From Allantophomopsis cytisporea (lineage: Eukaryota; Ascomycota; Leotiomycetes; Phacidiales; Phacidiaceae): a stretch of DNA of 64,000 nt. Below the pieces are notes generated by a model, which saw only the letters and a list, made by a program, of their open reading frames with translations, was not told where the DNA came from and ran no database searches. The position numbers and the translations under genes are program-made. This document shows, piece by piece, positions 12,358 to 24,295 of the stretch (position 1 is the first letter of the stretch; each line of letters begins with the position of its first letter). The stretch spans positions 62,001-126,000 of the forward strand of contig CP103021.1 in the NCBI GenBank assembly GCA_024752435.1. The letters run 5' to 3'.

Positions 12358-14411
12358 ATGCCACCTACCACCGCCCAGAAAGCTGCGATCTCGCAGTTCA
12401 TAGCTGTCACTGGTGCCAGTGAACGAACGGCGACGAAAGTAAGAACCCCTCATGCGCTGCTCTTCCTATACCTAAGGAAGTCAACTTCGAATATCGAATC
12501 CCTCAGATGTACTTTCCACGTGACATTCTATTCTCAATATTGAGTGTGCTTTCCTCTCAATAAGCCTGGCTAATGAGTGCTTTCCTAAACAGATATTGAA
12601 GACTCATGCATGGAAGATTGACACTTCTGTCGACGCGTAAGTCTACAGCATTTTCCTTTCCGTGTATCTCCGTTACTCGGTCGAATTGCTATATTCATAT
12701 CGAGAGATTCCTCTTCCTCATCCTCAATACGACACTTCTATTGTACTCCCAACAAACCCTTCTATGATGCCGCGGCGCCAAGTCAAGCCTTCTGGCAGGC
12801 GGACGCGCGAGCGTCAAGCAGCGAAGAGACAAAAGTCGAGAAGCGGGAAAGTGACCTCCAGTGAGATACCTGTTGTCAATGAAACCCATGCGCCCACCAG
12901 CAGTCAAAGTGATATCTGGAGCGATGGGTTTGTGGAAGAGCTCCTGGATAGTGCTCCTGTACCTCGAGAAGAATTTGAAAGGTACTCGCTCCTGGATCAC
13001 CTTTTCGAACAACAACTTGAATTCGATATAAAGCTATGGGATCAGGATTCACCCATTGGTCTGCTCGCGCATGCGACCGGTGGACAAGTCAAGATCTACG
13101 AGATTTTATCACTGCCATTGAGCGACATACCTTTGAAGAACCATCCATCCAAGTGGACAATGGGCAAACAATCACTTTCACCTAATTAACCACATATCAT
13201 GGACACGACGGTGACAAGGCTGCGAGTCTGACGCTGAAGCTCTGTCCTACGATAGTCCACAATGCTAGCGTATCAACTTTGTTCTTCATAGTTGCCACCC
13301 TCGTGGTATATATTCAACTGCGCGTGGGTAAACTTTCTTGGCATGATTCCACTAAGTCAAATATCCAAAGCGTACAGCACACTATACTCAGTCACGAAAA
13401 ATATGTGACGGAATAGATCAGCCGAGACGTGGCCAATAAGACCATATTAAACGTCAAGCGCCCTGCCTTTGTATTCACCTGTGATTACCGAAATTGGTAT
13501 TTCAAAGCCAAAACGGCCCATGATTTGCCGAGTAGATGGCCAATCTGAATTCCAAATTACTTGCTGCTGCCCTCTTTTCTTTCCTCGCATACATACTTCG
13601 AAAGATAGGATTGCTAAGGAAGTTTGATTAGGTTCTACTCCCAGTCTGGAGTTTCTGCACCTACTCCCAGAGATAGCTTGGCGCTCCCAAAAATTTTCGA
13701 TCAATACCATGGTGTGTTTAGGTCCATCTATATCCGTATGGAAAATATCTAACTTAACAGGTGACGGAGATGAAAAAGACTCCATTGGAGTCAGTGGTGC
13801 CATGGAATATCTCGAAGCCTTGAATGTGAATTTAGAATCCGCCGCTATCTTTGTACCAATGGAAATAATGCAATCTCCTAGTATGGGAGTTATCACAAAG
13901 GAAGGATTTGTTAATGGCTGGAGATCTGTTGGGTAAGTGGAAATGGCTCGTCGATACCTGATCAAAAGACTCACAGCCACCAAGTGCCGATACCATAGAA
14001 AAGCAACAGCAATACGTTGAAAAGCATACTGCACTACTGAAGAGCGATCTTGGCTATTTCAAACGTGTTTATCGTTTCACCTTCGGTTGTGCGAAGGAGC
14101 CAGGTCAGAAAGCACTTGCATTGGAAAATGCACTTATTTATTGGACCATGCTTTTCAGCGAACACGGAATCTCCATTGCTTCACCAACCACTGACTGGCT
14201 TGAAGAGTGGAAAACTTTCCTCGAGGCAAAGTGGAAAAAGAGCGTGAACAAGGACATGTGGAACCAAACCTTAGAATTCTTTGTGAAGGCAAAAGAGGAT
14301 GACACCTTAAGCTTCTGGACCGAGGATTCTGCTTGGCCGGGCGTCATCGATGATTTTGTTCTGTGGACCAAGGAGAAAAGGGGCGATGGCGAGAAGATGG
14401 AAACGGATTGA
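12358..14411 (+). CDS. DCN1: DCN1, defective-in-cullin-neddylation protein
   Basis: Scaffold-type E3 that promotes NEDD8/Rub1 transfer from Ubc12 to cullins. Exons 12358-12438, 12593-12636, 13632-13711, 13761-13932 and 13985-14411 give 267 residues, the usual size. The N-terminal UBA-like part reads TAQKAAISQFIAVTGASE, then ILKTHAWKIDTSVDAFY across intron 2. The PONY/DCUN1 domain follows, with FDQYHGDGDEKDSIGVSG, MEYLEALNVNLESAAIFV, EIMQSPSMGVITKEGFVNGW and, near the C-terminus, WNQTLEFFVKAKEDDTLSF and AWPGVIDDFVLW. Intron 4 uses a CCAAG acceptor (13984), forced by frame. Intron 2 is 995 nt, about twenty times longer than its neighbours, and contains a separate ORF. Confidence 0.92.
12764..13189 (+). 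CDS. Possible nested gene inside DCN1 intron 2
   Basis: A 141-codon ORF on the same strand, entirely within the 995-nt second intron of DCN1 (12637-13631). It starts at tandem ATGs (12764, 12767) and ends with TAA at 13187-13189. The product begins with a strongly basic segment (residues about 3-30, many Arg/Lys, nuclear-localisation-like), then a Ser/Thr linker, then a more ordered acidic part with WSDGFVEELLDSAPVPREEF and LEFDIKLWDQDSPIGLLAHA. Its composition is protein-like rather than random intron sequence. I recognise no family. It may be an independent gene, an alternative exon of DCN1, or a decayed insertion. The ORF is seen directly; expression is not shown. Confidence 0.5.
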   Translation: MMPRRQVKPSGRRTRERQAAKRQKSRSGKVTSSEIPVVNETHAPTSSQSDIWSDGFVEELLDSAPVPREEFERYSLLDHLFEQQLEFDIKLWDQDSPIGLLAHATGGQVKIYEILSLPLSDIPLKNHPSKWTMGKQSLSPN

Positions 14412-15241
14412 GCTGTTGCATTAGCGGGGAGTTGGGGTTTGCTAAAGATGAATCACTTCATGACCATGGTTACTGAACTAAAGATGAGACCGGCATTGTA
14501 TCGATAGGTTCAATAATGAGTTTTGAAGCAATGATTTTATCCGCTCATGTTCATTTACTAAAAAATATTGGCGATAAGTGTCATGACATGGACAACTTCA
14601 AAGAATCCTTCAACTTCGAAGAGTAGATAAGTCAACGAAAGCTAATCAAGCTAACAGATGACAATAAGAACGCCTTAGACCGCTCGTATTGGATGATGCA
14701 GGAACTGGTGTCGCTTCAAATGACTCGAGCCGGCATGGCGAGGGGGGAGAAAATATATCGAAGGAAATTCCACTCTATAATAAGTTCACAATAAAGCGCT
14801 GAGACCAAAATAATGAGGCAACCCGAGTCTGGTATTACCGATCGGGGACTCTCTCATAACCAGGCACGCGGTACCGAGTCACGACATGAAATTGTTCGCA
14901 AATGTCAGGCCGTTTTCGGCGACGGGTAAGGCGAAAGGCTCCTTGGTCAAACCGAGATATCAATCTACAACTCTATTTATTGGAAGTATTGCCGATTGAA
15001 CTTTGCTGTTCGCAAGAACGAGGCGAGATTTTGAAGACTTGAGTTGATGTTCGAATATGAGTTTGAGCAGTTGGTCAACGCCACTTTCTGACGTCTATAA
15101 AGGAGCAAGGTCCTGCTCAGCAGATTTGAGATCTTCATGAGCTTGGTTCCTCTGAACATCGAGTGAGCTTCTTTATATTTATGCAGTGTATGCAAAGCAC
15201 TAAGTGGCCCAACCTCTTATATCCAAACTTATTGTTTACAG
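14412..15241. other. Intergenic region after DCN1
   Basis: 830 bp without a supportable gene. The end (15170-15241) has a TATATTTATG element about 65 bp before the next ATG, and an acceptor-like TTTACAG directly before that ATG, so a 5' UTR intron of the next gene is possible. Confidence 0.45.
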
Positions 15242-15706
15242 ATGAAACCAAACACTCTCCTTATTACCTCTGACTTCGCCACAACCACCATCGATGGTAC
15301 TCCAGTCACTTACTTCTTTTTCGACCCTCCAATCCATCTTGCCGTTTCCATGACCTCGGGAAACACTGGCAAACTTCTACAAGACATGTGCACAATCTTC
15401 GATCTTGGCCCCAGTGATCCCTCAGCCGAAAAGGTCTTCGAGCATCTCTTTGCTCATACTACAGTGCTTGCCTACGGCCACGAACAAAACGATATTTTTG
15501 CCTTGTATCCTGGAGAAGTATTCACCGACCATCAGATTGCGCTAGCAGGCTCGGCGCTTGAAATGGAATTGTATGCTACGAAGTTCTCGGCGACGGTAGG
15601 TTGCTCCCGTCAGGATTCTTCGAACGAATTTGATGACTATACTAATCATAAATAGAGTACCGATGATGCGCTTGACGCTGTACAACCAGTTCACGCCTCA
15701 GCTTGA
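15242..15706 (+). CDS. Small orphan protein, 134 residues
   Basis: Two exons, 15242-15595 and 15656-15706, joined by a 60-nt intron with GTAGGT donor, a CTAATC branch-like site and AATAG acceptor. The frame stays open through the junction (FSAT then STDDALDAVQ) and ends in TGA. The product is soluble-looking and mixed alpha/beta, with a slightly acidic C-terminus. It has no signal peptide, membrane segment, Cys pattern or motif that I recognise. Features seen: VTYFFFDPPIHLAVSM, LLQDMCTIFDLGPSDPSAE and IFALYPGEVFTDHQIALAG. The good splice site and balanced composition argue for a real gene, perhaps lineage-restricted. Confidence 0.55.
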
Positions 15707-17011
15707 TCACCAGGAGGGCCACTATTCTTTTCGAATTCATATGTTTCGTAGGGAAGTCTTGGATGTATGTGCTCGAAGCTATGAATAGCACCGTCTCTAT
15801 CGACCTGGTTCGTTTCTTGATATTTCATTCTTACAACAAGATAAGTTTGTATGTATAAAACTAGAAAGCTGTTTCATACAAAACAAATGCTAGCTTTTCT
15901 GATGGTCGATGTGACTGGCCCGGGCCAATCTTCTAATTTATAAAGGGAAAAAAATCCGCAACATAGTTGTGCACAAACATTACGATGAGGGGGTACGCAC
16001 CTATATACAAAGTATGCATTTTCATCGAAATATTTGTTACACTAATCACCACTGCTTAGGTGTGCGTTGATTAATTTCACCGTTACCTCAAACTTACATG
16101 GTTACCCATGCTTTGGTTCGTGGATCTTAGCGAAAGTGAATTGAAGTACATACGTTTCGAGATTTCTCCAACATTTCATTTGTAGAGTGAGAAGCTTTTT
16201 GAATTATATATCTACTTCGAGGACAATCAACAATCAATCAGTATATTATATGCACTATCTGGATACCCGCATAAGAAAGCGTCACATGTTATTATATCGG
16301 CTTCGTTTCTATGCTAGGGATATATAAGCAGGTAGCACATGCGTTCGACCTATCTATATACCCCGAGTACTGGCTCGCTAGCAGCCGTCAACCCCTGTTG
16401 CCTTCCTAGCTCGTTGTCTCATGCAGGATTCACGGAGCATACATATCACACATACACAAACAACGACACTCCATCTTCTTTATTTATTAAATCGTCTCCA
16501 ACAAAAATTACCTCTGCTTCGTGAGAGTTATCATGTTGTGCTCGAGAAGTTTCATCTATTGCCGAGTCTGATCACAGGTTGCAACCCATCTTCTCTCACC
16601 TTCAGCTGTTTGCCAGCCGCTGGTATTCACCTCGCGATTTGATTTACAGATAGTAAGTAAGTCGAGGTGAGATCTGGCAAGTACGCGTTGGCAAACCCTG
16701 AAGCCCGAGGTGACTTTACCTTGAAGCTTGACATTGTCGTCTTCTCAGAAGTACTCTGGGTATCCTTCTCGTCCGTTACTACGGCATATCTCTCATACAA
16801 CCATCACAATCTCGTTTGAGAGCTGTGAGAGTTGCTCCACTTCATGTCAGCATTTGGTAAGTCATAATCTCTATCATTAGATCTCAGCATCGCTTGGTAC
16901 GTTTTACGTAAATCTTCGGTGGCTTTCTCCCACATCTCTTGTCATCTTGTGCGTCAACATTTAATGGTCTACTCTTAATTTTGCATTTCGGTATCTCTCT
17001 TCTATTATGAC
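15707..17011. other. Intergenic region, long leader of the next gene
   Basis: About 1.3 kb with no supportable ORF. It contains an AT-rich part (15830-16330) and then a pyrimidine-rich part (16340-17000) with several CTCTC/TTCTC tracts and possible GT-AG pairs, such as GTAAGT at 16652 and GTAAGTCATAATC at 16858. A spliced 5' UTR for the gene at 17012 is plausible but unproven. Confidence 0.4.
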
Positions 17012-19333
17012 ATGCCCAAATCTAACGAAACCATCCAGACTAGCTATAAACTTGGCCTAAATATCAAAAGATTGTTCACAATGAATGAGCTCATGGATAT
17101 AAGGCAGGTGGAGCAGAGGATGAAGGAACATCAAGACACCCACAACAATGAGCTAGTGCAAATAACCAAAAATCGCCAAGATCGGAACGAAAGACATAGA
17201 GTGGATATTGAGAGGCAGAAGCAATTGGCTAAGGAAAACATAGAAAAGGCACGCCAAGTACTTGCAGCTGCAGAAGCAGTATTGCCAGAAATTGAGCGCG
17301 CGGATGAAATCGAACAGGAAGCTTTCAAAGGGCACGATGAAGAAGAAGACAAGAAAATTGCTGAGAATTACAGAACAATTAGTATCGAACTGAAAGCTCG
17401 ATGGGCAGACCTAGCTATGCCTCAGCAGTATGGCTCGCCTTTTCGTGACTCTGTCCTGAACTATAGTGGCTCACGATCAGCGACCCCTCAAAGGAATAAT
17501 TCTATCGCTACATTCACACCCGTGACCGCTACTGTGACAGACAACAATACTGAGAAGTCTTCGGCTTTGAAGACTTCGTCTTCATTGGTGCCTGGTAATA
17601 GTGAATCAATGATCAAATTCGAGAACGTACAGACTACAGACGTTGTTGTTCCAGGTATAAAGCACTACTCTATATTTGGGTTCACGAGGCTGACAACGAT
17701 AATAAAGGCTTGAGCGATCCTTCCCACTCCCTATCACCACAAGATGACCACGATAGAAATATGCCTTCAGAAAACAAGACACAAGACACTTCATCTCACG
17801 ATTCGAATGATAAGGTATTATCTGTGGCAGGACTTCACCAAATTGAAAACACATCCAACAACACTGAGCTTGAAGCATCGACATCCACTCCGGTCATCAG
17901 CCCTACGAAAAACGCATCCAATGAGAACGAAGGATCCAGGGTCATAGCCAGACTATCCGACAGGCCGTTGGCCATAGACATTAGCGAACTGGAGGCGGAG
18001 GATTCAGTCCTAGAGTATCCTTTGGGTTCAGGCAATTGGTATAGCCTGTTATGCAGTGAATGTTTAATGCCTTTCAATAGCATGCGTGGTGCATCAACTC
18101 ATCTCCGGGCAGCGCAAAAGCACGTTGAGATGTCGCAGAAAAAGTCTTCATTTCAAGAGGCCTTGGATAGCTTTGGAACAAAGTTGACTGGAACCACAAA
18201 AGAGGCTCTAAAGGCACATAAACAAAAGTACGCTTCTGCTTGGGAGAAACCCGAGTACTGGAATGACAAAGATGCACAAATTCCCGATAGGGTCAAGAAG
18301 GGCTCAGATACTAAAGCGGAAATTACAGCTCCTACAAAGGCTGAATCACCCAATGTTTCTACACCTCCAGTCAAGCGACCCATGGGACCTTCGAGAGCTG
18401 ACCCGGCTCATCAAAGGCAGTTTTCAGATCTCGCGCTTCAAAAGTCCATAAAGAAGCGCATGGGGTCCGATTCCGTTGAAAGTCCTGCAAAGCGTTCAAA
18501 ATCGAACTGCCCAGTTCCACAGAGACACTCAACAAAATGGTTCTATGAAGAACTCGAAGGCAGACCACCATCCAGATGGGCCTTAGATTATTTTCCTGAT
18601 TGGAACGAAATGCATATGTTTAGCGGTGCCTTTTTGACTCATGTCTTTAACTTGCCGTCCAATCTACCTGGTGGATGGGTCATTCCTGATCAGCACGATG
18701 GAAAAAAGAAGCAAATCGTGTCAACAAAAGGGTAATTAAGCCCCAGTAAAGATGTTTGATTTTATTCTATTCTTAAAAAGCTACTAATAATCATATAGGC
18801 CAATCTGGCTGGCCAAGGTCTCGGCAAACCCAGAACTTCCCAACAAAATCAGTGCACATGGGCTTTACTATCAGTTCGTTGCTCCACAATCAGCCGGCCG
18901 CGTTATTCCAATGTTTGTGTCCGAGAGAGTGAAAGAGCTGGAATCTTGGTGGTATTGTGGACATTACGAGATCGAAGATGCTGAGCTCTCAGTGCCGAAT
19001 TCCTCTGAGGAGAGGGAGAGTATGCGCACACTTAGTCGACGATGGGTCAGGCAGCTGCAAAGGGAGGCCAAGAAGGGCAGAGACCCTGCAAAACAATTCC
19101 CATGGACCCGTGAACAAATACTCTTGCTCACTGAAGATGACTTTTACAATGCCATGCTCCCAAGGGTTCGTTATAGTTTCTCATACATGATATCCCTATG
19201 CTGACTGGATCAGGAAAACAACACACCTCCTGTTGTACCGTGCTATAAACGTCGTCTCATATTCAAGTGGTTTGAAAGGACCTTTTATGATCAACTTGTT
19301 GCGGAAAAGGTGAAGTGGCCTACTCATGGTTGA
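17012..19333 (+). CDS. Uncharacterised coiled-coil and C2H2-finger-like protein
   Basis: Exons 17012-17654, 17708-18731, 18799-19165 and 19214-19333 give 717 residues. Residues about 30-140 are a charged helix likely to be a coiled coil (QRMKEHQDTHNNELVQITKN onward, rich in Lys/Glu/Arg/Gln). A disordered Ser/Thr region follows. A zinc-finger-like segment lies at 330-353: C330-x2-C333-x12-H346-x6-H353. A basic linker (KSIKKRMGSD, PAKRSKS) could be a nuclear localisation signal. The last 200 residues look folded and rich in Trp/Tyr, with RWALDYFPDWNEMHMFSG, SWWYCGHYEIEDAEL and VVPCYKRRLIFKWFERTFYD. I know no named family for the C-terminal part. The function may be nuclear, but that is only inferred from the finger and basic runs. 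Donor three is the weaker GTTCGT. Confidence 0.75.
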
Positions 19334-20741
19334 GCGGCTAGCCAGGTCAAATTGTGATATTATCTTTTTTCTTCATAGTGAATGGTGGAGTTTGCCTTGC
19401 CATATACATATCCCCGCTTTTGTGCTCCTGCCTAAAGAAAGAGATGAATTATGTGGCTTGGAATCAAGACCGTCATGTTGCCTGGGGCGTTTCGAATTTC
19501 TATGCCAGCATGATCTAGGAGCAAGGGTTTCTCTATTCAGGTCGCACTCGATACAAGAGTTGCTAAATTTTTTAAATATGCTGCCAAGTAGAGTAAATAT
19601 ACATCCTCATTTATTGGCTTTCACAAGCTTAGGGTCTAAACAGGTTCCGCGACCGCATCCTCGTTTCTAACTGACTCTATAAAAGTACAAACTTTACTCG
19701 CATATATTGTCATGACATTGGATCGCACTCGAAACAACGCCGATCAAGCCGAGCAACTCCAGCGGTACTCGGACTTCGCACTCGGGTTGTCTCAGCATCG
19801 TATCTCTGTGGCGTAAGGAGGCGTAGCCTTGGTCACCTTGAGGGAGGTATGAAGATGCCGGGTTACCTCACGCAGCACTGTACGCAGGCGTAGCCACTAA
19901 GTATTCACAGCCTTGAAGGATAAGCCTTGCGTCGCCATTGTAGTTGGAGAAAAACAAGGGGGTGGCAGGGTGGTATTCCTGCAAAGTCATCTTAAGAATA
20001 TAACTATGAAAATGCCAAGGTAGATCTTTGAACAGAGCACCAGCTCTGATGGATATTACGAGGTAGGGAGAAGACACGGAAGGGGGATGAAGGTAGATGT
20101 TGTACATATGTATTATGTGGAACTACACAATGAACCACCAAAAGCTTTCCTTAGATATTCTATTCACAATGTTCCAAGATACATCGGGCCAGACTACCTA
20201 TCTCCACAATTGTATGTTATTGATCGAAGGCAAAAACATGCCGGGTTTTTTATGCAATACGTACATACGTATCTACTGTGTACAAGTAGTAACATCTATG
20301 CCCCATGTTCCCCTGGTTCCCCAGATCTCCACGCGTTATTTACATCGCTACCTCGGCACCATTGCATCCCGTAACGCCGGCACATTCGGTGCCCGTTGTC
20401 CACTGTGCAAATGTTAAGTAATTCCCACCAGCGCACCCATGCCACCACCACCACCACCACCACCATCATCCAGGACGAGACGTTTGTGTAATTTGCAAAA
20501 GCATAAGCATCGATCTGCATAATTGCCTGCCAAGAAGCGCTTGTCAATCCCTTTCCCTTCAACTACCGGAATGTGAGCTGTCCTTGGCAGTTGGGACCCG
20601 AGGATTTCTCATAAAAGGTCCGGCAATTTCTGCTCTGCCATTGTGTATTGACTGCTTGGTGTGTACGATAACGGTTATTGCGACAACACATTTGTACCTT
20701 CCATCATCTTACCTACGTCACATTCGGCCTTGGCTCGCGAT
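19334..20741. other. Intergenic region with a (CCA)n repeat
   Basis: 1.4 kb without a supportable ORF on either strand. It holds a (CCA)8 microsatellite at about 20442-20465. The last 150 bp are the presumed promoter of the DUF2421 transporter. Confidence 0.5.
20442..20465 (+). repeat. (CCA)8 microsatellite
   Basis: Eight uninterrupted CCA triplets followed by TCATCC, in non-coding DNA. Confidence 0.9.
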
Positions 20742-23700
20742 ATGGCCGACGACGACAGGCCCCACGCTGCAATGAATGCGTCCGCAATAAATACTGGAGA
20801 TGCACAAAATGGTAATTCTGGGGAGCAGGAGCGATTGGCAAGTCGCGATTCGAATACTACGAAGGATGGAGGGCAGGGGACGAAGGAGGAGGTGAAGGCG
20901 GAGAAGAAGGACTCTATATTCAAGCGCATAGTCGGAAAGCTCGATCTTGATATTGGGACAGTTCTGATGATGTTTAAGTAAGTGAATTGAATCTTATATC
21001 TTGTCCTTGGTTCTGTGTATTGTACTTAAGATTGTGGTTATCACTATTCTGGAGCTATCCGATCTTGTGTACCTACTCTATGTATATGCAAGCTGACCCT
21101 CAAATAGAGGCTCCATACCACCAACAATTGGAATTGCCATATACCAAGCTCCATCTGTGGCCGCGAATTATTCGACTCTCGGATATCTGGTCCCAATCAT
21201 TAGTGTTTTGTCGATGTGCATTCTGCCTCGAGCTAAGTTTATCCAGACAATGGTTATAAATGTCCTTGGAATTTGTGTGGGTTCCGCGGTGGCCTTGCTA
21301 GGTATCTGGTCCGGTGTTAAAGCTCGAGAGCATACAACCCCTGCAGGAACGGTCTCGCGATACAATTCCAGTCAGGCAGCTGTGTGTGCTGTATGGCTTT
21401 TTGCTAATATTTATTTTGTTAATGTTCTGAGAGGGAAGGTGAGTTGTGACTCTAGCTACTATGGAAGGCGTTTTTTTGTAGCAGTTGATTCAAGAATACT
21501 GACATGCTATAGATCCCAGCTTTGAATCTCCCAGTCATAATGTACAGTATCTTCACCAATGTCGCCTTCACATATGGTCCACTATTTTCAACCATCGCTC
21601 AGGGCGAATCATTGATTCGCCGGCTTCTAGAGAGCTTCCTCACAGCCTTTGCTATCGCCACAGCGACAAACTTCTTTATTATTCCTGTTACATCGCGAAA
21701 GGTAGTTATGAAAGAAGCAGCGGGCTATATCAGGTTGGCCCAGGGATGTCTGAAGGCTCAAACGGCATATCTGGAGAGTCTGGAGTCATCCGATATGTTT
21801 ACAAGCAAAGGATCAGACGGAAAGTCTTCGAAACCTTCTGATACCCCGGAAGCCAAGGCTCTGAGCGGTTCCATGAGTGCCTTAAATGCACTCCATGGAA
21901 AGATGTATGGAGACATGCCATTTGCTAAGAGAGAGCTTGCTTGGGCGAAGTTGGATGCAAAGGACTTGGATCAAATCTTCACACTGCTTAGGAAGGTCAT
22001 GATTCCATTGTAAGCAATGGATCAATATTTGCTCAAGGCCAGTTACTAATATTAACAGGAATGGTATGAGCACAATAACGGACATATTCGAAAGAATCGC
22101 GGAGCGTCGAGGATGGCTTGATACCCCTGGCATGAAACAGTCCATGTTCGGTGATAAAAGTGACGATGAAACTCCTGAGGAACGCGCCCAGGCAGCCCAA
22201 AGTGAACAAGCAGTGTGGAATGATGTGATGAAGACGCTTCATGAACCATTTGCTGTTGCTTCTGCGGCCATGCTGGAAGGCCTTGAACATGCTGGAATTG
22301 TCTTAGAGATACTACCAAAACCAAAGAAAGCAAATGGCGAGAAAGATGTCGAGAAGGAAGCAGATACTAAAATTCCAGGCGAGGAAGGCTTCGCCGTCTA
22401 TCTCGAGGAAAAGATGCTGGATTTCTACTCGAAAAGAGGTGCTACCCTACGAGCATGGGCTGCGTCCAAGGGACTTTCGTCCGATGTTTTTGATGCGGGA
22501 CAAGAAACCCCCAAGCAAGCGCCACTAGTAGATCCCAAAGATATTCGACAACACCGTCGAGACCAAACGCAATTATACCTTGTGCTTTACATGGAGCATC
22601 TCCTCTACAGCACAGGTATGGCCATAAGCGATCTCATCAAGTTTGCTGATGGCAAGGTTGCGGATGGAACGATGAAGAAGAATAGAATTGTCAACCCAAG
22701 CGCACGGCGTCTCAAGAAGTGGTTGTTCAGCATTTCTCAAGAGGACTCTACTGTTGATAGCAATACACCCGACTCCATGGAAGCTGGTCAAAACTCTATA
22801 TACACAGGGACTCTTTTCAATCGGAAGAAAGTGGACCCAGAACATTTACCACCTAAGAATGCTTATGAAAGGTTCGGAAATGCCGTCAGGACTATTCCAC
22901 GATTTTTTGGGAGCACCGAAAGCGCCTTTGGATTCAGAGTTGCATGTGCTACAATGACCGTTGGCATTGTGGCATTTCTGGAGCAATCATACACTTTCTT
23001 TGTTGAGCAGAGGCTGGTCTGGGCCATGATTATTATTGCTATTGGCATGACTGTCACGAGTGGTCAATCTACCTTCGGTTTCGTTGGTAGAGTTGTTGGG
23101 ACAGCACTTGCCATGGTGTTTTCATTTATCATTTGGTATATTGTGGACCAAAAGACTCCTGGTGTGATTGTCATGATCTGGTTATTTATTTTTGCCGAGT
23201 ATTACTTGTTCCTCAAGTATCCTCGATTCATCCCTATCTGGTTGGTCTGTATAGTCACGCAAGTTCTCATTGTGGGCTATGAACTGCAAGTCCGGGTGAT
23301 CGGAATTGCAACTGCCAGTGCCTCTGGACAACCATACTATCCAATCTATGAACTAGCCCCATATAGATTGGCTTGTGTAGCCGGTGGATGTGTTGTGGCT
23401 TTCTTTTGGACTATCTTTCCCTATCCCCTCACTGACCGTTCCTGGCTTCGCAAAGACTTGGGATCTACAATTTATCTGCTGGCAAACTACTACAGTGTCA
23501 ATCACAGTACTATCAAAAGTCGTATTCATGGCACTGAAGGCAACATGGACGACAAAAAGTCCCCAGGAAGACAGTTGGACAAAGCCCGTCGTAAGATATT
23601 TGGAAAGTTGCTTGTTTTGCTTCCAAGTTTGAAACAACATAGTGATTGGCAGAAATGGGAGATTGCAGTTGGTGGTAAATACCCTCGAGAAACATACGAA

Positions 23701-24295
23701 GGTATCATCCTACGATTGACAAAGTAAGTTCTCTATGGCATGATTGATACCACTGAAAAAAAGGCTAATATAGACCAGCATGACCCGCTACCTCTCGCTG
23801 ATGACCTATGCAACAGAGACTTGGTCCAAGAACTTTCCCAATAGCCGGGCTTCAACTAAACGAACATGGTTGAATGATCTCTCGAAGCTATTGGAAGGTA
23901 TTGCCCCAACTTCTCACCAACTTACATCGACTCTATCCCTTCTCTCCGCCTCTGTCACTCAAGGCACTGCTCTCCCGCCATATTTGCAACTCCCCAATCC
24001 TCTGCCATTAGATCAGCTCCTCAACGGATTAGATACTGGAATCTTGGACTCAAAACATGTCGAAGAACCAGGATATAGTGCGTATGCCGTTCTACAGATT
24101 GCCAGTACGCTTGTGAGGGATGACTTAGAGCACTTGGTGGATCTTGTAAGGGATTTGGTTGGGGAGGTGGATTTTAGCTTTAATGTAGTTGGCAGCGAGG
24201 AGACGCTTACTGAGGATAACGGGACCTCGGTCGGCGCAAACGACGGCCTTGATGGAAACGGGAACTTGCGTGGAAAGGCTGGGAAGCATGACTAA
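20742..24295 (+). CDS. Bre4-like DUF2422/DUF2421 membrane transporter
   Basis: Large multi-pass membrane protein of the aromatic-acid-exporter-like fungal family (ArAE_2_N and ArAE_2 Pfam domains, plus an FUSC-type block), whose fission yeast member is linked to brefeldin A sensitivity. Exons 20742-20977, 21108-21438, 21513-22009, 22059-23723 and 23779-24295 give 1081 residues. After a charged cytosolic N-terminus there is a first cluster of about six hydrophobic helices (from GSIPPTIGIAIYQAPSVAAN to ATATNFFIIPVTSRK). A long soluble segment follows, then a second helical cluster (about 22920-23440, including FGFRVACATMTVGIVAFLEQ and ITSRK-independent WAMIIIAIGMTVTSGQSTFG) and a soluble C-terminal domain (LTKNMTRYLSLMTYATETWS). 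All introns are GT-AG and frame-preserving. Substrate unknown. Confidence 0.9.

Noticed and set aside
13447..14034. 195-codon ORF on the minus strand over DCN1 exons 3-5
   Set aside because: It lies antisense to well-supported DCN1 coding exons and has no recognisable features.
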